Below, piece after piece: positions 12,241 to 25,320 of a DNA stretch of 64,000 nucleotides. The stretch covers positions 186,001 through 250,000 of the forward strand of contig JAESUZ010002608.1 in NCBI GenBank assembly GCA_017311185.1, given 5' to 3'. The stretch's first letter is position 1; each line of letters starts with the position of its first letter. Source of the DNA: Proteles cristata cristata. Lineage: Eukaryota; Chordata; Mammalia; Carnivora; Hyaenidae. The translations under genes were made by a program, and so were the position numbers. The notes below the pieces were generated by a model. It searched no databases, had not been told where the DNA came from, and saw only the letters and a program-made list of their open reading frames with translations.

Positions 12241-12779
12241 AGGTGGCTTAAAGGGGGCTCAAGGAAGCATGGCTGGATGAAAAAGCAAGTATAGTCAGGT
12301 GGTCATACTTGATTCACTGTAATAAACTAATCACCATATATTGCCGTCCATGTAAATATGTATGTTCACGTGTGTATATATATGGATATGTGTACATGCA
12401 CATATACTGCACACATGCACACCCATGTCTGGCATTTGATGACATGAAGAACTATGGCAGGGAAGTAGTTGTGAACTCGGGTTACCTGACTGCCAGGGGT
12501 CACTAATATGGAAGAGAAATGGAGGGAAAGATGAATGAAGAGTAAACCAAAAAAAGAAAAAAGGGGGGAAAACTGCACACAGACGGGCATATAAATAATC
12601 ATATTTTCACAGCTATAAATTTGTGTTCGCAGGAGGTTACATGTCCAAGGGTGTTAAATTAAGAGTGGTGTTTTTCCAAGGCAGTAGAGCAGATGCACTG
12701 CCTACATTCAGGTAAATCCAGTCCCTGGTCCCCTGCAGCCTGGATCTTGGAATTGGGACAGAAACAGCCATTTGGGAAA

Positions 12780-13745
12780 GTCTCCATCCACCTGCATTAA
12801 AAGTATGACAAGATCTGGCAAATCAAAACCACCAAGAGATATCACTCCACACCTGTTAGAGTGGCTACTGTCTAAAAGGCAAGAGATATCCAGTGTAGGT
12901 AAAGGTGCGGAGGAAAGGGAATCCCCGTGCACTGTTGGTGGGAATGTAGACTGGTGTGGCCACTGTAAAAAACAGTATGGAGCTTTCTCAGAAAATTACA
13001 AATAGAACTATCACACAATCCAGCAATTCCACTTCTGGGTATATGTCCAAATGAAATAAAACCTCTGTCTCAAAGAGATACCTTTCCCCATATTCACTGT
13101 GGCATTGTTCCCAAAACATGGGCACCCAAAACATGGGAACAACCCAATTGTCCATCAACAGATGAAGAGATTTAAAAAATGTGATTTATAAATAAAGGAA
13201 AATGTGCCAGAGATATAGATAGAATAGAATATTATTCAGCCACAAAAAAGAAGGGAATATCCTGCCTTTTGGCACAACATGGATGAATCTTGAGAGCATT
13301 ATGCTAAGCAAAATGAGTCAGACAGAGGAAGACAAATACCATGCAATCTCACTTACACGTGGAAGCTGAAAACAAACAAACAAACAAACTCAGAAACAGA
13401 GAGAAGATGAGTGGCCTCCGGGGCTGGGGGTGCCAACGCGTGAAGGTGGTCAAAGGGTAACAAATTTGCAGTTCCAAGATAAGTCAGTTCTAAGGACGTA
13501 ACATACAGCATAGTGACTGTAGTTAACAACATACTGTACTGTACAACTGAGAGTTGCTAAGAGAGATTTGAAAGATCCTCAGCACCAAACAAAACAAAAC
13601 AAAACACTTGTAATGAAGTAAGGTGATAGATGTGTTAATAAGCTTATTGGGATCACCATTCTGCAATATATACATATATCAAATCACTTCCTTGCATACC
13701 TTAGACTTACACACTATGTCAATAGGTCAAATATATCTCAAAACT
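12780..13745 (+). mobile_element. LINE-1 3' end (L1M type)
   Basis: Phrases in order: AGATATCACTCCACACCTGT, CCAGCAATTCCACTTCTGGG, CATCAACAGATGAAGAGATT, TATTATTCAGCCACAAAAAA and GTGACTGTAGTTAACAACAT. Typical L1MA/MB 3' ORF2-3'UTR order. Confidence 0.8.
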
Positions 13746-14094
13746 GGAAAATAAAAAAGAATGATAAGATCTGCCCTTCCAGGGACACAGCCTTGAGCAG
13801 ACACTCCCCAGGCACTGATTGGCCTTGATCTCAGTGACAAATGACCCAGGTGGTGAGGCCAAAACCACAACCAAAACCAAAATCGGACCAATCCTACACC
13901 ATAGCCACCCACGACTCCCAAGCCCTCAGAAAGCCCAGCTTACACTTACCCGCAGTGCTCTCCCCACTTCTTTGACACCCTGTAGTGTGTAGCAGGAACC
14001 TGGTATCAGGGGGCAGACAATTTGGGTCTATACCTCTCTCTGCCTCTCACTTGTGCACCATGATGGAGATCAGGGTGCGTAACTTTCCCTGTGA

Positions 14095-14975
14095 TCAAAG
14101 CAACAGAAAGGCTTTTTTTCTAGCTTGCACATGACCTTTCCAAATAACCTGGATGTCCATCCAGTGCTGGTGGGAATGTGAATGGATACAGACTTTGAGA
14201 AAGTCATGAGGTGGAACAGAGTAACTGACATAAGAGTCGGACTGAAGCTCGTAATTGGGGCGGGAGGACTGGGGGCTGGGAAACACTCAGCCCGCTGAGG
14301 ATTAAGAGAAACCGGTCCTTCTGGTCGTCCCACGCCTGGAATCTGTCCTAAAGGCTTGTGCACCAGCACGTTCATTTCAGATTCACTTGTAGTAACTTAG
14401 AAGTGGAAACACCTTGTATATCCAAAAAAATAGGCCCGTTGTTAGGTAAAATAGGCATATACTTTTGACAGGACATTATCTAATCATTGAAAATGATGCT
14501 TACAGAATTTTAATTTCATAGGAAAACCCTATTGATAAAGGGCTACTTTTTATAAGAAGTATGGAAGGGATGCCTGGGTGGCTCAGTTGGTTCAGCCACT
14601 GATTCTTGGTTTCAGCTCAGGTCACGATCTTGTGTTTCATGAGTTGGAGCCCCACACCAGGCTCCAAAGCTGGCATTGCAGAGCCTGCTTGGGATTCCCT
14701 CTCTCTCCCCGTCTCTCTGCCTCTCCTCTGCTCATGCTGTCTCTCCCTCTCAAAAAAAAAAAAAAAAAACTTAAAAAAAAAAAGCAGTAGGGAAAAGGGT
14801 ATATGCTACTTGATCTCAAATATACAGAAAGAATAGATGCAAAAGGAAAGGACTAGAAAGGAATGTGCCAATGTTACCAGTGGGTAGTAAATCTGTGGAC
14901 GATTTCCTCTAATCTCTTTATCATTTTCTCTATTATTCAAAATTCTACAATGCGCATGCAGCTCCTCGATGACTG
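14095..14975 (+). mobile_element. Old LINE-1 3' fragments, split by a SINE
   Basis: L1-like CCAGTGCTGGTGGGAATGTG, later GTAACTTAGAAGTGGAAAC and CCAGTGGGTAGTAAATCTG, interrupted by the SINE at 14567-14783. Confidence 0.55.
14567..14783 (+). repeat. CAN-SINE
   Basis: GGGATGCCTGGGTGGCTCAG head and long A-rich tail. Confidence 0.9.
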
Positions 14976-16899
14976 GGGAGGAATAGCTTAAAAAGTACAA
15001 GTAAAAACAAAAGCTGGTAAGATATGTCACTGAGCAATAGTTCAGTGACAAATGTGACAAACTACATGTTTGCCATTGGAGGTCCTATCTCTTGACAATT
15101 GTGCAATCCTTGTCACCCTCTGATCTCGGAGCTTCACCCTTTTTCACTGCATTTTCAGCCTGGAAGAAAGATGTGCCCTTCAGGCCAGGCTGCCCAGGAA
15201 CCTGGACCTCTGACACCCCAGAGCAGGGAGATCCCCTCGGTGTAGACAGAGGGATGTAAGCTGAGACCAAACACCTTCAGAGCCGCTGGAGCTTAGGGAA
15301 AGCTCCCTGAGGGGCAGGGCTGATAGCTGTTTGGAAGGAGGGGAAATTCATTATGGGGAAATCAAATTGGTGAAAATTTTTTAAAGACAGAATGAATAGA
15401 TTCCAAAGCATCATCTTTATCAAGCACACTTGATAAAGAGTGCTGGCAAGCACAAACTTGACAGCTAATAAACTGGAGTTGCAAACGTGGGGGGCAGGGA
15501 GGGACAGGGCAAAGGATTGCTGAGCCAAGTAGAATCTGCAACCCGGAACAAGTGACATTTGCCCTCCATGCCCTCCACCATCTCCCTCTGTTTTCTCCCT
15601 TTCTTCAGCCCCTCCCCCTCCCCTTTTCCCACTGTTTTAAGCCACCTGGAGTCCCACACCCCTGGAGAGATGAGACAGTGAGAAAAATGCATGTTTTCTT
15701 CCTGAAGTAGTAGTTGCTCTGTGGAGGCAGCTCAGCTCAGTGAGAGGAAGCCCATGGGTGGTTTTTCAGGTCTGACCCCTTGGGAGAGCTTGGCACTCAA
15801 TGACCTCTAAGTTCTCCTGGGAGGGAAGGGCAGTGCCCTCCACACAGAGAGCTGCACTTTCTCACCCACACCATGGGGTTCTCTGGGTCTACGATGGACT
15901 TGGAGGAAAGTTTAGCCAGGAGGGTGATGATACTTTTGGTCTCTGGCATGTCACCTTCCCATGTCCACACTCTCCTGCCCCTAACTGCCTCAGTCTTGGC
16001 TCCTATTCCCATATTCCCCCCTCTGGCTAGTGCTGGTAAGGTGGAGAGGCCCTCCCTAGAGAGTCCTGGCACCAGAATCCAGCACATCTAATCCATGGAT
16101 ACAGTTTTACAGAGGAGAAAAGGGAAATTACAGAGCCCTTCCAACAGCCCCAAAACTCCTAAGCCACAGAAGACTCAAGCGATGACAAATGCTGAACCTA
16201 TGAGACCCAGGTCCATCTGAACTACCCCCAAACATCCAGCCCCCACCCCAGTGCTCACAGAAAGGACTAAGCAGAGCCCAGGTGTGTCAAAGGTCTCTGA
16301 CCTTGCCTCTCCCCATGGTCCTAGCACCTCCTTCACCTCCCCCCACCTCCCAACAGTGCTCTGCGTGACTGAATGACTTCATACAACTTGCATTTATTTG
16401 CTTGTTTCTAATCACATCCTAGGATCTCATGCCCTCTTGATGGTAAATAAAAAGGAACAGAAGATGCTTCCTAATGACCTGGAAAATCAAGTTCATACCT
16501 TTCCCAAATCAGAATGAATTTGTTCTAAATCTAGCCAAGTCAGAAGCAAGCATTAGCAGAAGGCCCACCCACTTGGCCATTTCCCCCAGTCTCTTAAGGC
16601 TTAATAAGTCACCCTGAAGGGTTGGCTTCACCTGAGATGAGTCAGTATCTTCTGTTTGCATATGGTCATTACTTTCTTTTCAGAGGGAAAAAAAGGAGGG
16701 GGAGGGTCCTTGTCTATAGATGGACAGTCATTAACAAAAATTATCCTTCAAAAACCATCATCAGACTTACATAGTGTCTAAAAACCCATTGTTTCACACA
16801 CTTCTCAGAGCAATGACTTTTTCTAGAATATTTGATGAGGCCAGATCAGCATTTTACTGACAGTCAATATGTCTCATTGGTGCAGACTCCAGTTTCTGG
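14976..16899. other. Mostly unique, gene-free stretch
   Basis: There is little repeat sequence and no convincing exon. 16.37-16.87 kb contains a perfect AP-1 motif TGAGTCA at 16638-16644 and a GGAAAA NFAT-like half-site near 16491. It could be regulatory, but nothing proves it. Confidence 0.4.
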
Positions 16900-17141
16900 G
16901 GGAGCCTGGGCGGCTCAGCCGGTTAAACCTCCGACTTCCATGACCTCATGGACAGTGAATAGCTCATGACTTCAGGCCCCACATCCGGTTCCCTGCTGCC
17001 AGAACAGAGCATGCTTCAGATCCTCTGTGCCCACCCCCTTTCTGCCCCTCCCCCACTCATGCTGGAGAGCAATTGCACACATGCTATCTCTCTCTCTTTC
17101 AAAAATAATTGAACATTTTATTTTTTAAAAAAGTTAAAAAA
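16900..17141 (+). repeat. CAN-SINE, diverged, 12-bp target duplication
   Basis: TCCAGTTTCTGG lies at 16888-16899 and 17142-17153. The head is GGAGCCTGGGCGGCTCAGCC. Confidence 0.9.
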
Positions 17142-17264
17142 TCCAGTTTCTGGTATGGATGAGTAAGTTTGTACTATACTAATCTTCCTGAAGATAACAA
17201 TTAGAAGCTTCCAGACTCAAAAACAAAACAAACAAAACAAAAAAATCAAAATAAAAACCTACTG

Positions 17265-17482
17265 GGGGCGCCTGGGTGGCTTAGTCGGTTAAGCTTCCGA
17301 CTTTCGCTTAGGTCATGATCTCGCGGTTCGTGGGTTCGAGCCCCGCGTCGGGCTCTGTGCTGACTGCCAGCTCAGAGCCTGGAGCCTGTTTCAGTCTGTG
17401 ACTCCCTCTCTCTCTGACCCTCCCCTGTTCGCGCTGTCTCTCTCTCCTAGAAATAAAAAATAAATAAATAAATAAATAAATA
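17265..17482 (+). repeat. Young CAN-SINE, variant subfamily, 17-bp target duplication
   Basis: AAAATAAAAACCTACTG flanks at 17248-17264 and 17483-17499. Diagnostic TTTCAGTCTGTGACTCCC body and TCCTAGAAATAAA tail start. Confidence 0.95.
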
Positions 17483-18525
17483 AAAATAAAAACCTACTGA
17501 AGGCTGGAAGCCCTGAAGAGTATCCAAAAGTTACAGATTCTAGAGGAAAGTTGATACTTGGAAGAAGGAAACAGTATGAGGGGAGTGCCCTAGTTTTAAG
17601 ACTTTTCACCTGAGGGAGAGTGTCCATCAGTGTCCTCAGAGGTAACTAACACTGAGAGAGAACCCACAGTCTTTCTGGCCTGAAAAACCAGGGGATAGAA
17701 TTTGGAGCAACCACGACTCTTGGAAAATGAGTAGAATCCAGAAAAGGAGAGGGAAGAGAGAAAAAGCCTCAACTTTCCTGTGTAAATGCTGCTCAAGTTT
17801 CTGCCTGACCCCAAATCACCCATACACAGGACAGACTTAAGGCAGCCCCAATAAGGATAAAACAGCTGAGCCAAGATTTGAGATGTCACCCTAAAAATAG
17901 AGTTTGCAGTTTGAACCCAACCAAGTTATTATTTGCTAAAGCAAAAATTCACACCTTTCTGAAGGAATACAACAGATTCAGTCTCCACAACGTCACAATC
18001 ACACTATCTGGAATACAATCCAAAATCTCTTGACATTCAAAGAAAATGTGACCCATGCTGAAGACGAAAGACAATCAGCAAAAAGCCAGCCTCAAAGCAG
18101 ATGTTGAAATGTGCAGAAAATGATTTTAAAGCAACCATTTGACTATGCTAAATGATGTAAAGGAACATGTTAAAGTAATAATGAAAATACAGTGTTTGCA
18201 GGTAAATAAAAACAACCATAAAAAAGAATCAAGTGGAAATTCTATAACTGAAAAACACAATATCTAAAATTGTAAAAATCAATTGGATGGGCTTGACAAT
18301 GGAATGGAGAAAACAGAGGAAAGAGTCAGTGAATCTAAAGAAAGATCAACATAAAACATCCAACTGAAGAATAGAGAGAATAATAATAGAGCCTGTAGGG
18401 TAATATCAAAAGGTCTAACATACATGCAATTGGAACCCTAGAAGGAAAAGAGAGATGAAGGAGATAGAAAATACTATTTGAAGAAATAATGACAAAAAAT
18501 ATCTCCAAACTTGGGGAAAGACATA

Positions 18526-18750
18526 CATTCTTTAAAGTTGATTTATTTAGCTTGAGAGAGAGAGAACAAGCAGAGGACAGGAAGAGAGAGGAGGAGGGGC
18601 ATAGAGAGGGGGACAGAGGGTCTGAACCAGGCTCTGTACTGACAGCAGAGAGGCTGATGCAGTGCTTGAACTTATGAACTATGAGATCATGACCTGAGCC
18701 AAAATCAAGAGTCAGATGCTTAACTGACTAAGTCACCCAGGCGCTCTAGA
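18526..18750 (-). repeat. CAN-SINE, antisense, 10-bp target duplication
   Basis: GAAAGACATA lies at 18516-18525 and 18751-18760. The element ends AGTCACCCAGGCGCTCTAGA. Confidence 0.9.
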
Positions 18751-19087
18751 GAAAGACATAAATTTACATATCTAAGAAGTTCAGCAATCCTCAAACAGGT
18801 TAACTAAAAGAAAACTATGCCCAGGCACATTAGAGTCAAGCCTCTGAAAATCAATGATAGAGAGAATATCCGGAAAGAGTTACAAAGCAGGCAACAGTGA
18901 TTCAAATGACTGATCTCTCATGTCAGAAACAATGGAAGCCAGAAGGCAGGGGATTAACGTCTTGGTGGGCTGGAAGAAAGAAACAACCTAGTCCAGAATT
19001 CTATCTCTAGCAAAAAAAAAAAAAAAAAAAAAATTATCTAGTATGAAGGCAACATAAAAGTTTTTCAGATAAAAGAAAAGTAAAAGA

Positions 19088-19310
19088 GGGGCGCCTGGGT
19101 GGCTTAGTCGGTTAAGCGTCCGACTTTCGCTTAGGTCATGCTCTCGCGGTTCGTGGGTTCGAGCCCCGCGTCGGGCTCTGTGCTGACTGCCAGCTCGGAG
19201 CCTGGAGCCTGTTTCAGTCTGTGACTCCCTCTCTCTCTGACCCTCCCCTGCTCATGCTGTCTCTCTCTCTCCTAGAAATAAATAAAAAACATTTAAAAAT
19301 AAATAAATAA
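19088..19310 (+). repeat. Young CAN-SINE, variant subfamily, 19-bp target duplication
   Basis: ATAAAAGAAAAGTAAAAGA lies at 19069-19087 and 19311-19329. Same diagnostic body as 17265-17482. Confidence 0.95.
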
Positions 19311-19546
19311 ATAAAAGAAAAGTAAAAGAATTTGTCACCAGCAGATCTGCACTAAAGAAATGGTGAAGGAAATGCTTCAGGCTAAAGAGATACGAGACCA
19401 AATGAAAATATGAATTTTTAGGAAGGAAGGAGGGACATCCAAAATGATAAATATCTGGTAAATATAAGATTGATTTTTCCATCTTAATTCGTTTTAAGCA
19501 AATATGACTATTGAAAACAAAAATTATAACACTGTCTTGTGTTTAT

Positions 19547-19781
19547 TTTTTTTATTTTTTATTTTTTTAAATATTTTTTATTTATTTCTAGGAGAGAGAG
19601 AGAGAGACAGCGTGAGCAGGGGAGGGTCAGAGAGAGAGGGTGATACAGACTCTGAAACAGGCTCCAGGCTCCGAGCTGGCAGTCAGCACAGAGCCCAACG
19701 CGGGGCTCGAACCCACGAACCGCGAGATCATGACCTAAGCGAAAGTCGGCTGCTTAACCGACTAAGCCACCCAGGCGCCCC
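19547..19781 (-). repeat. Young CAN-SINE, antisense, 17-bp target duplication
   Basis: CACTGTCTTGTGTTTAT lies at 19530-19546 and 19782-19798, perfect. It is in inverted orientation to the copy 236 bp upstream. Confidence 0.95.
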
Positions 19782-20289
19782 CACTGTCTTGTGTTTATAA
19801 CATATGTACTTTTCAGGTGCCATAGAAAGGAAATGTTGTATGTCAGATCAATATTCCACTGGAGGGTGACAAGTGGGCCTATATGGTTGCAAGTTTCTAT
19901 ATTTATGTGAAGCAGGACAATATCACTGTAACTCTACTGTGAAGATTAAGACTGTATGTCATGATTGTTACAGAGCCATGAGGGGAGGGGAATGCACTGA
20001 TATATAGCAAAGCTACCAACATGGAAATGAAAATGGAATTCTAAAAAGTGTTAAATTATAATTCTTAAGAGTGAGCCTATTTCCCCCCGAGTGTGTGACC
20101 CAAAAGAGAGAGCAGGAAGGAATCCACAATGACTTTTAAGATACAGTTGCCACATTCTACTCATTCGATATAAGTCAGTAAGACCAGCCACAGAGGAATT
20201 AAGGCTATGCCCTTTGAGGGGAGGAATATATTTGTGGACGTATATTAAAACCATCTCAATTCCTGAGATGCAATTGCCTTTCATTTTTT

Positions 20290-21050
20290 TCTGAGTCTTT
20301 CAGAAATTATCTACACGTACAAAAGCTGATAGTCCTTTCTCATTAACATAGCTAAGACCTCACTCTATATATCCTATACTTTGCTCTTTCCATTTGATAA
20401 TATATCTTGAGAATTCTCATAAGTCAGGACAGAGATCTATCTTGCTCTGTGAAATATATTCAAAGCATCAAAGTACTTAACCAGCCCCTGCTGATGGTCA
20501 TATAGGTTGTTTACTACAACAAAATAATGCTGCCAGGAAGATTTTGCTATCTATATTTTTGCCAGTTTATGTAAGAATATCTAGGAAATAAAGCTCTTGG
20601 AGTAGAATTACTGGATGAGAGTTTATAAACATTTGCAATCCTGATTATGTCAATTTGTCTTCCAAAAAGATGACTGGTTGATACACCCATCTGTGTTACT
20701 GAGAACCCATTTCCCTATCCTTGGTAACACAAAGTTTTAATGTAGCCTTAAAATGTTGCCCACCTGATAGGCCCAATATAGTATGTCACTGTTGAGTTGA
20801 TGTGCTATTTTGATTAGCATTAAATTTATAAGCCATTTTTATTTCTTTTCTATGAGCTATCCTATACCTTATTAATGTGTGAAACAAAGGAAATGTATCT
20901 TTATCTATCATATATGCTGCAAATATTTTCCCTTGTGTTGCCATTTGCCTTGTGCCTTTCTTTTCCTGACATACAAAATGTTTAAGTTTTGAACTAGTCA
21001 AGTTTAAAGTGAATTTCTTACGAGGATGTTAAATGTGTCAAAATTTCATT
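20290..21050 (-). mobile_element. Old LINE-1 3' end, antisense
   Basis: Reverse L1 phrases: ACTTAACCAGCCCCTGCTGA, AAAATAATGCTGCCAGGAAG, TTGGAGTAGAATTACTGGAT and GTCAATTTGTCTTCCAAAA. Confidence 0.7.
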
Positions 21051-21056
21051 TTATGA

Positions 21057-21263
21057 GGCGCTTGAGTGGCTCAGTCAGTTAAGCATCGGACTCTCAATTT
21101 CAGCTCAGGTCATGATCTCACAGTTCATGAGTTCAAGCCCCACATTGGGCTCTGTGCTGACAGTTGTGGAGTCTGCTTGGGATTCTCTCTCCCTCTCTCG
21201 CTACCCCTCCCTGACTTGCTCTCTCTTTCTCTCAAAAATAAATAATAACACATTATAATTTTT
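21057..21263 (+). repeat. CAN-SINE with 13-bp target duplication
   Basis: TTTCATTTTATGA lies at 21044-21056 and 21264-21276. Confidence 0.93.
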
Positions 21264-21808
21264 TTTCATTTTATGATTTCTGTTTCTTCCCCCAAAGTTA
21301 GAAAGATCTCCATTTCGTGGTTCATGTTACAAGTCATTCATGCCTTCTACTAGCATTTTTATGGTTTCAACGTTTACCTGCAAGTAACTGCAATCTGGAA
21401 TATAGATTAAAAAGTAAGGCCGTTATCTATATTTATTTATTTTTTTGTCCAAATGACAAGCTGGTTTTCCCAGCATCAATTATTAAAGAATCCACTTCTC
21501 TCCAGTAATTCGAAATGCCATTTTATTAGATGTGCTATGCTCCCTCTGTTTTGCAGACTGTTTATGGACTCTGCTTTGTCTCATCGAACAACAACTACTC
21601 TGAAGATGGGCAGCTTTGAAGGTACAAAAAGGAAAAAGGTCTGGATCTTTGGAGTTCATGGCTAGGGAAGAAGCACAGCTGCAGGGGCCAGGGGGTGCTG
21701 TCTGAGCAGCTTGGGAGGGAGGGCAGGAGGAGGGTGAGGATTTGGAAAGCATCAAGCATATAGAAAAGAGATTGATGGCTAAAGTACATAAATTTCATAA
21801 TGGTATTT

Positions 21809-22000
21809 TTAAAAATGTTTTTAGTTTATTTATTTTGAGAGAAAGAGAGAGTATGGGAAGGGCAGAGAGAGAATCCCAAGCTGACTCTATACTGTCAGTG
21901 TAGAGCCTGATGTGGGGCTCAAACTCATGAACCGTGAGATCATGACCTAAACCAATATCAAGAGTCAGTCACTTAACTGACTAAGCCACCCAGGCACCCC
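21809..22000 (-). repeat. CAN-SINE, antisense, 13-bp target duplication
   Basis: CATAATGGTATTT lies at 21796-21808 and 22001-22013. Confidence 0.93.
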
Positions 22001-22013
22001 CATAATGGTATTT

Positions 22014-23930
22014 CTTAAAAGCAATCGTGCTGCTTCCCAAAACAACTAAAACTAATAATGACACTTGTCCTGGGTCTCAAAAGACTTGCTTTCATGAACG
22101 AAAGAAGAATTTGCTAATCAGCTAGCCAAACACTTCTAAAGTTCTTGAAATCATTTTGACCTCTGGTACGCATCTATTCTATTATCTTCCTTCTGACTCT
22201 TGAAATCATGCTGCTTTTTATCAGAATGAGTCAGTGTGTATTCGAAACATGTGGGACCCCAAAATAGAAGGGTGGTCCTGCCCCTTACTGGAGATTACTG
22301 GGGTTCTTCCTCTGCACCAGGTACTCCGTGTGGTCCCTCATAAACCTTGCCCTGTGATCCTTGCAGCAGCACAAGAGGCCATCGTTATCTGTGCTTCATG
22401 GAGAAGATAAGTGCTGGCCCAAAGTCACACTGGAGTGATTGCAGAGCTGGAACTCAGCACAGCACCCTGTGTTGCGGGAGCCGTAGCCTTGCCAGGATGC
22501 GACACAGCCTCTCCCGTGTCATCTATAATGTAGATCAGGGGAAATGACAAAGAAAGACTTTTAAAGCTGAGTTTTCCAGAGAAGAGGAAATGGAAAGAAG
22601 ACTAGGAAAGGAACCACCCACCCCATCGCCATCCAGAACTAGCACGAGGACGTGGCCTCATTTACCCCAGTTGACAATGACTTAGGGAACCATGAGCTTT
22701 CTCTCCTTTTCCCAGCCTAAGTGGGGTAAGCTGCTGTCCCTCTGGCTGCATCCATGCTCAGGCTCCTGTCATGTCTCAGGGGAGGCCCTTCTCTCTGGAA
22801 GCCTCTTGGCAGAGACCTAATTTGACCTCCGGGGCTTCCTGGCCACTTGAGCCTAGAAGATGGCCCATCCCTGAATCAGGGCATTATCTTACCCAGGCAT
22901 GGAATAAACAGGTGCAGAGGAATGAGAAAATCATACCAGCCTACAACTCTGTGGCCTCCAACTGGAAATTCCGATACGTTCCATCTGCCATTTCTCTTTG
23001 CTGCTAGATTTCCACCAAGTGCCACTCCTGGGATTTATACCCTGGCTCCAATGACTTAGGCCAGCTGGGGGGGTCACTTTTACTAGATTAAATCTGATTA
23101 AGAGTGTCAGGTGGCAGAGAGGGGCCCTAAAGCACCCCAGAAACAATACTGGTTTTATGTTCCAACCCTTCCTTCTTCCAAGTATTCATATGGAGTGACC
23201 ACATACAGTTGAGCAGGTTGTATACTATACCACATTACTGAAGATAGAACTTGCAATGACCTCTGATTCACATACTCTCAGTGTTTCCTCAACTATGAGG
23301 ACACTGGTATCAACTAAAGCTCACCCTCAGAGGCCTGTACACATACATCCCAATCCTCTCAGAGGGTGACTCCCAGGAAAACCAAGGTGAAGAAACTCAA
23401 AAGACTAGGGCAACATTCTGCCTTTAATACCTGGGAATACTAGCACCTTCTCCGACCCTCCACTCTTTCCCCACCCCAGTATTCATATGTAAATCCATAA
23501 AGCCTTTGAGACATTCTGCCAAGAAATTCATAGTGCAGGTTGTTTCCAGAAGAGTGACCACATGTCTGGTTTGCTCTGGACAGTCATAGGTTATGACTAT
23601 TGTAATGGTGATCTCAACAGTTTAGCACTTGTCCCAGACAAAAGTGTCCTGGTTTGAATAGTTAATTATAGTCACCCTCCTGAAAATCCACAAATGGGCC
23701 AGCCCAGAGAGACTGAGAAAAGGCAGCACCAGCCAATAACAGAAACAAACACTAAGAATCATTTAATTGAGCCACCAATATATATACCTATATGTATATA
23801 TGTCTGAGTTATGCACATGCATGTATATATGGTTTATATGAATGCATATATAACATATATATAACATGTATAATACATACATTTGTTGAGTGTTAGATAA
23901 TTCTCAACCTGCCAGCCTCTGCACTAAGAG
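22014..23930. other. Gene-free stretch with one MIR
   Basis: An antisense MIR-like segment is at about 22315-22465 (CTTGCAGCAGCACAAGAGGC and GGCCCAAAGTCACACTGG). An AT-rich tract is at 23775-23885. I found no exon or RNA gene. Confidence 0.5.
23775..23885. repeat. AT-rich (TATA/TATG) low-complexity tract
   Basis: Interspersed TATATA, TATGTA and CATGCATG units over about 110 bp. Confidence 0.8.
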
Positions 23931-25320
23931 CTTTAACGGCTCTGCATCTACCTGTATATATATTTTAAAACTAAGACTTTATTCTGACACCTCCAATTCC
24001 AATCCAATATTACCAGGGTCAGTCATCCTAGCTCTTCCCCTTTTCATAACTGTAGCTTTTTTCTATAGCAGAAAGAAGTCTGCCTCTCATGATCTACATC
24101 ATATCTACTTATCTGGAAACCCTCACGTACACATACATAGTTTCAGAGTCTCTGGCTCTATCCTTATGAGAAACCAATTTACTAACTACAGATCAGTATC
24201 TACACCCAGTGCTTTGTCTTCAGCCTGAGCAGTCAAAACACCATTTTCCAAAGTACCTTCGGCGAGTTCTATATGGTCTCTTGTAGGCTAAGTTATTCTT
24301 TTGTAATACATTTAGATGTTCTGCAACCTTTTGAATTCCATTTTGGGTTCTCCCTACAACCTGGTGAATTTTTTAAAATACATATGTAAAATTCATTCTT
24401 TGCGATGTGTAATTCTATGCATATGCGTTTGCAACTTGAACAAAGCACAGAATCACGTGTTCACCACCTCCGTCATGACACGAGACACTTCTATCACTCC
24501 CAAACTCCCCATGCCACTCCACTGTGGTCAACCCCTTCATGAGCATCTTCCGTGGTAACACTGATCTGTTTTCTCTCCTTGTAGTTTTTGCCTGGCCCAT
24601 GAATGGAATAATGCAATATGTACCCTTTTGAGCCTATCTTCTTCCATTAGGCAAAATGCATTTAATTCATCTGTCTATTGTGTAAATCAGTGGTTTCTGT
24701 CTTGGTGACACTGAGTAACCCTCTGTTGTACGCTGTGTGATAGGTTGTCATTCACTGGTGAGGGACATCCAGCTGTTTCTAGTTTAGGGTGAGTGTGAAG
24801 ACACGTGCTGTAAACGTTCTCACACAGACATTTTGTAAACATAATTTTTATTTCACTGGGTAAATACCCGGGAGTGGGATTGCAGGGCTATATGCTAAGA
24901 ACTTCTTAAATTTTCTAACTTTTTAAGAAACTATCTGTGTGCCAAAGGGCACAGTACCTTTTTTGCATTCCCACTAGCAATAGATACATGATGGTTTCAG
25001 TTGTACTGGGGCTCTTCAGCAGCTGGTACTGTCAGTATTATGTATTTTAGCCACTCTAATGGGTATGTAGCAGTATCTCATTATAAATTTAATTTGCATT
25101 TTCCTAATGACTAGTGATGCTGGGCATGTTTTCATGAGCTTATTGGCCATCTGTACATTTTCTTTGGTGAAGCATCTTTTCAAATTCACTGATTCTTTAA
25201 CTTATTCTTTTTTTATTGTTGGTCTTTGAGAGTTCTTTGTATATTCTGGATACAGATCCTCTGTTAGAGATGTGATTTGCAAATATTTTCTCCCAGTCTG
25301 TGGCTTGTCTTTTCACTCTC

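Larger units (their letters stand above)
17500..19460 (+). mobile_element. Old LINE-1 fragment (5' half), with nested SINEs
   Basis: L1-like phrases: GAAACAATGGAAGCCAGAAGG, AGAATTCTATCTCTAGCAA, TTTGTCACCAGCAGATCTGC and GAAATGCTTCAGGCTAAAG. Split by SINEs at 18526-18750 and 19088-19310. The first ~400 bp are uncertain. Confidence 0.65.
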
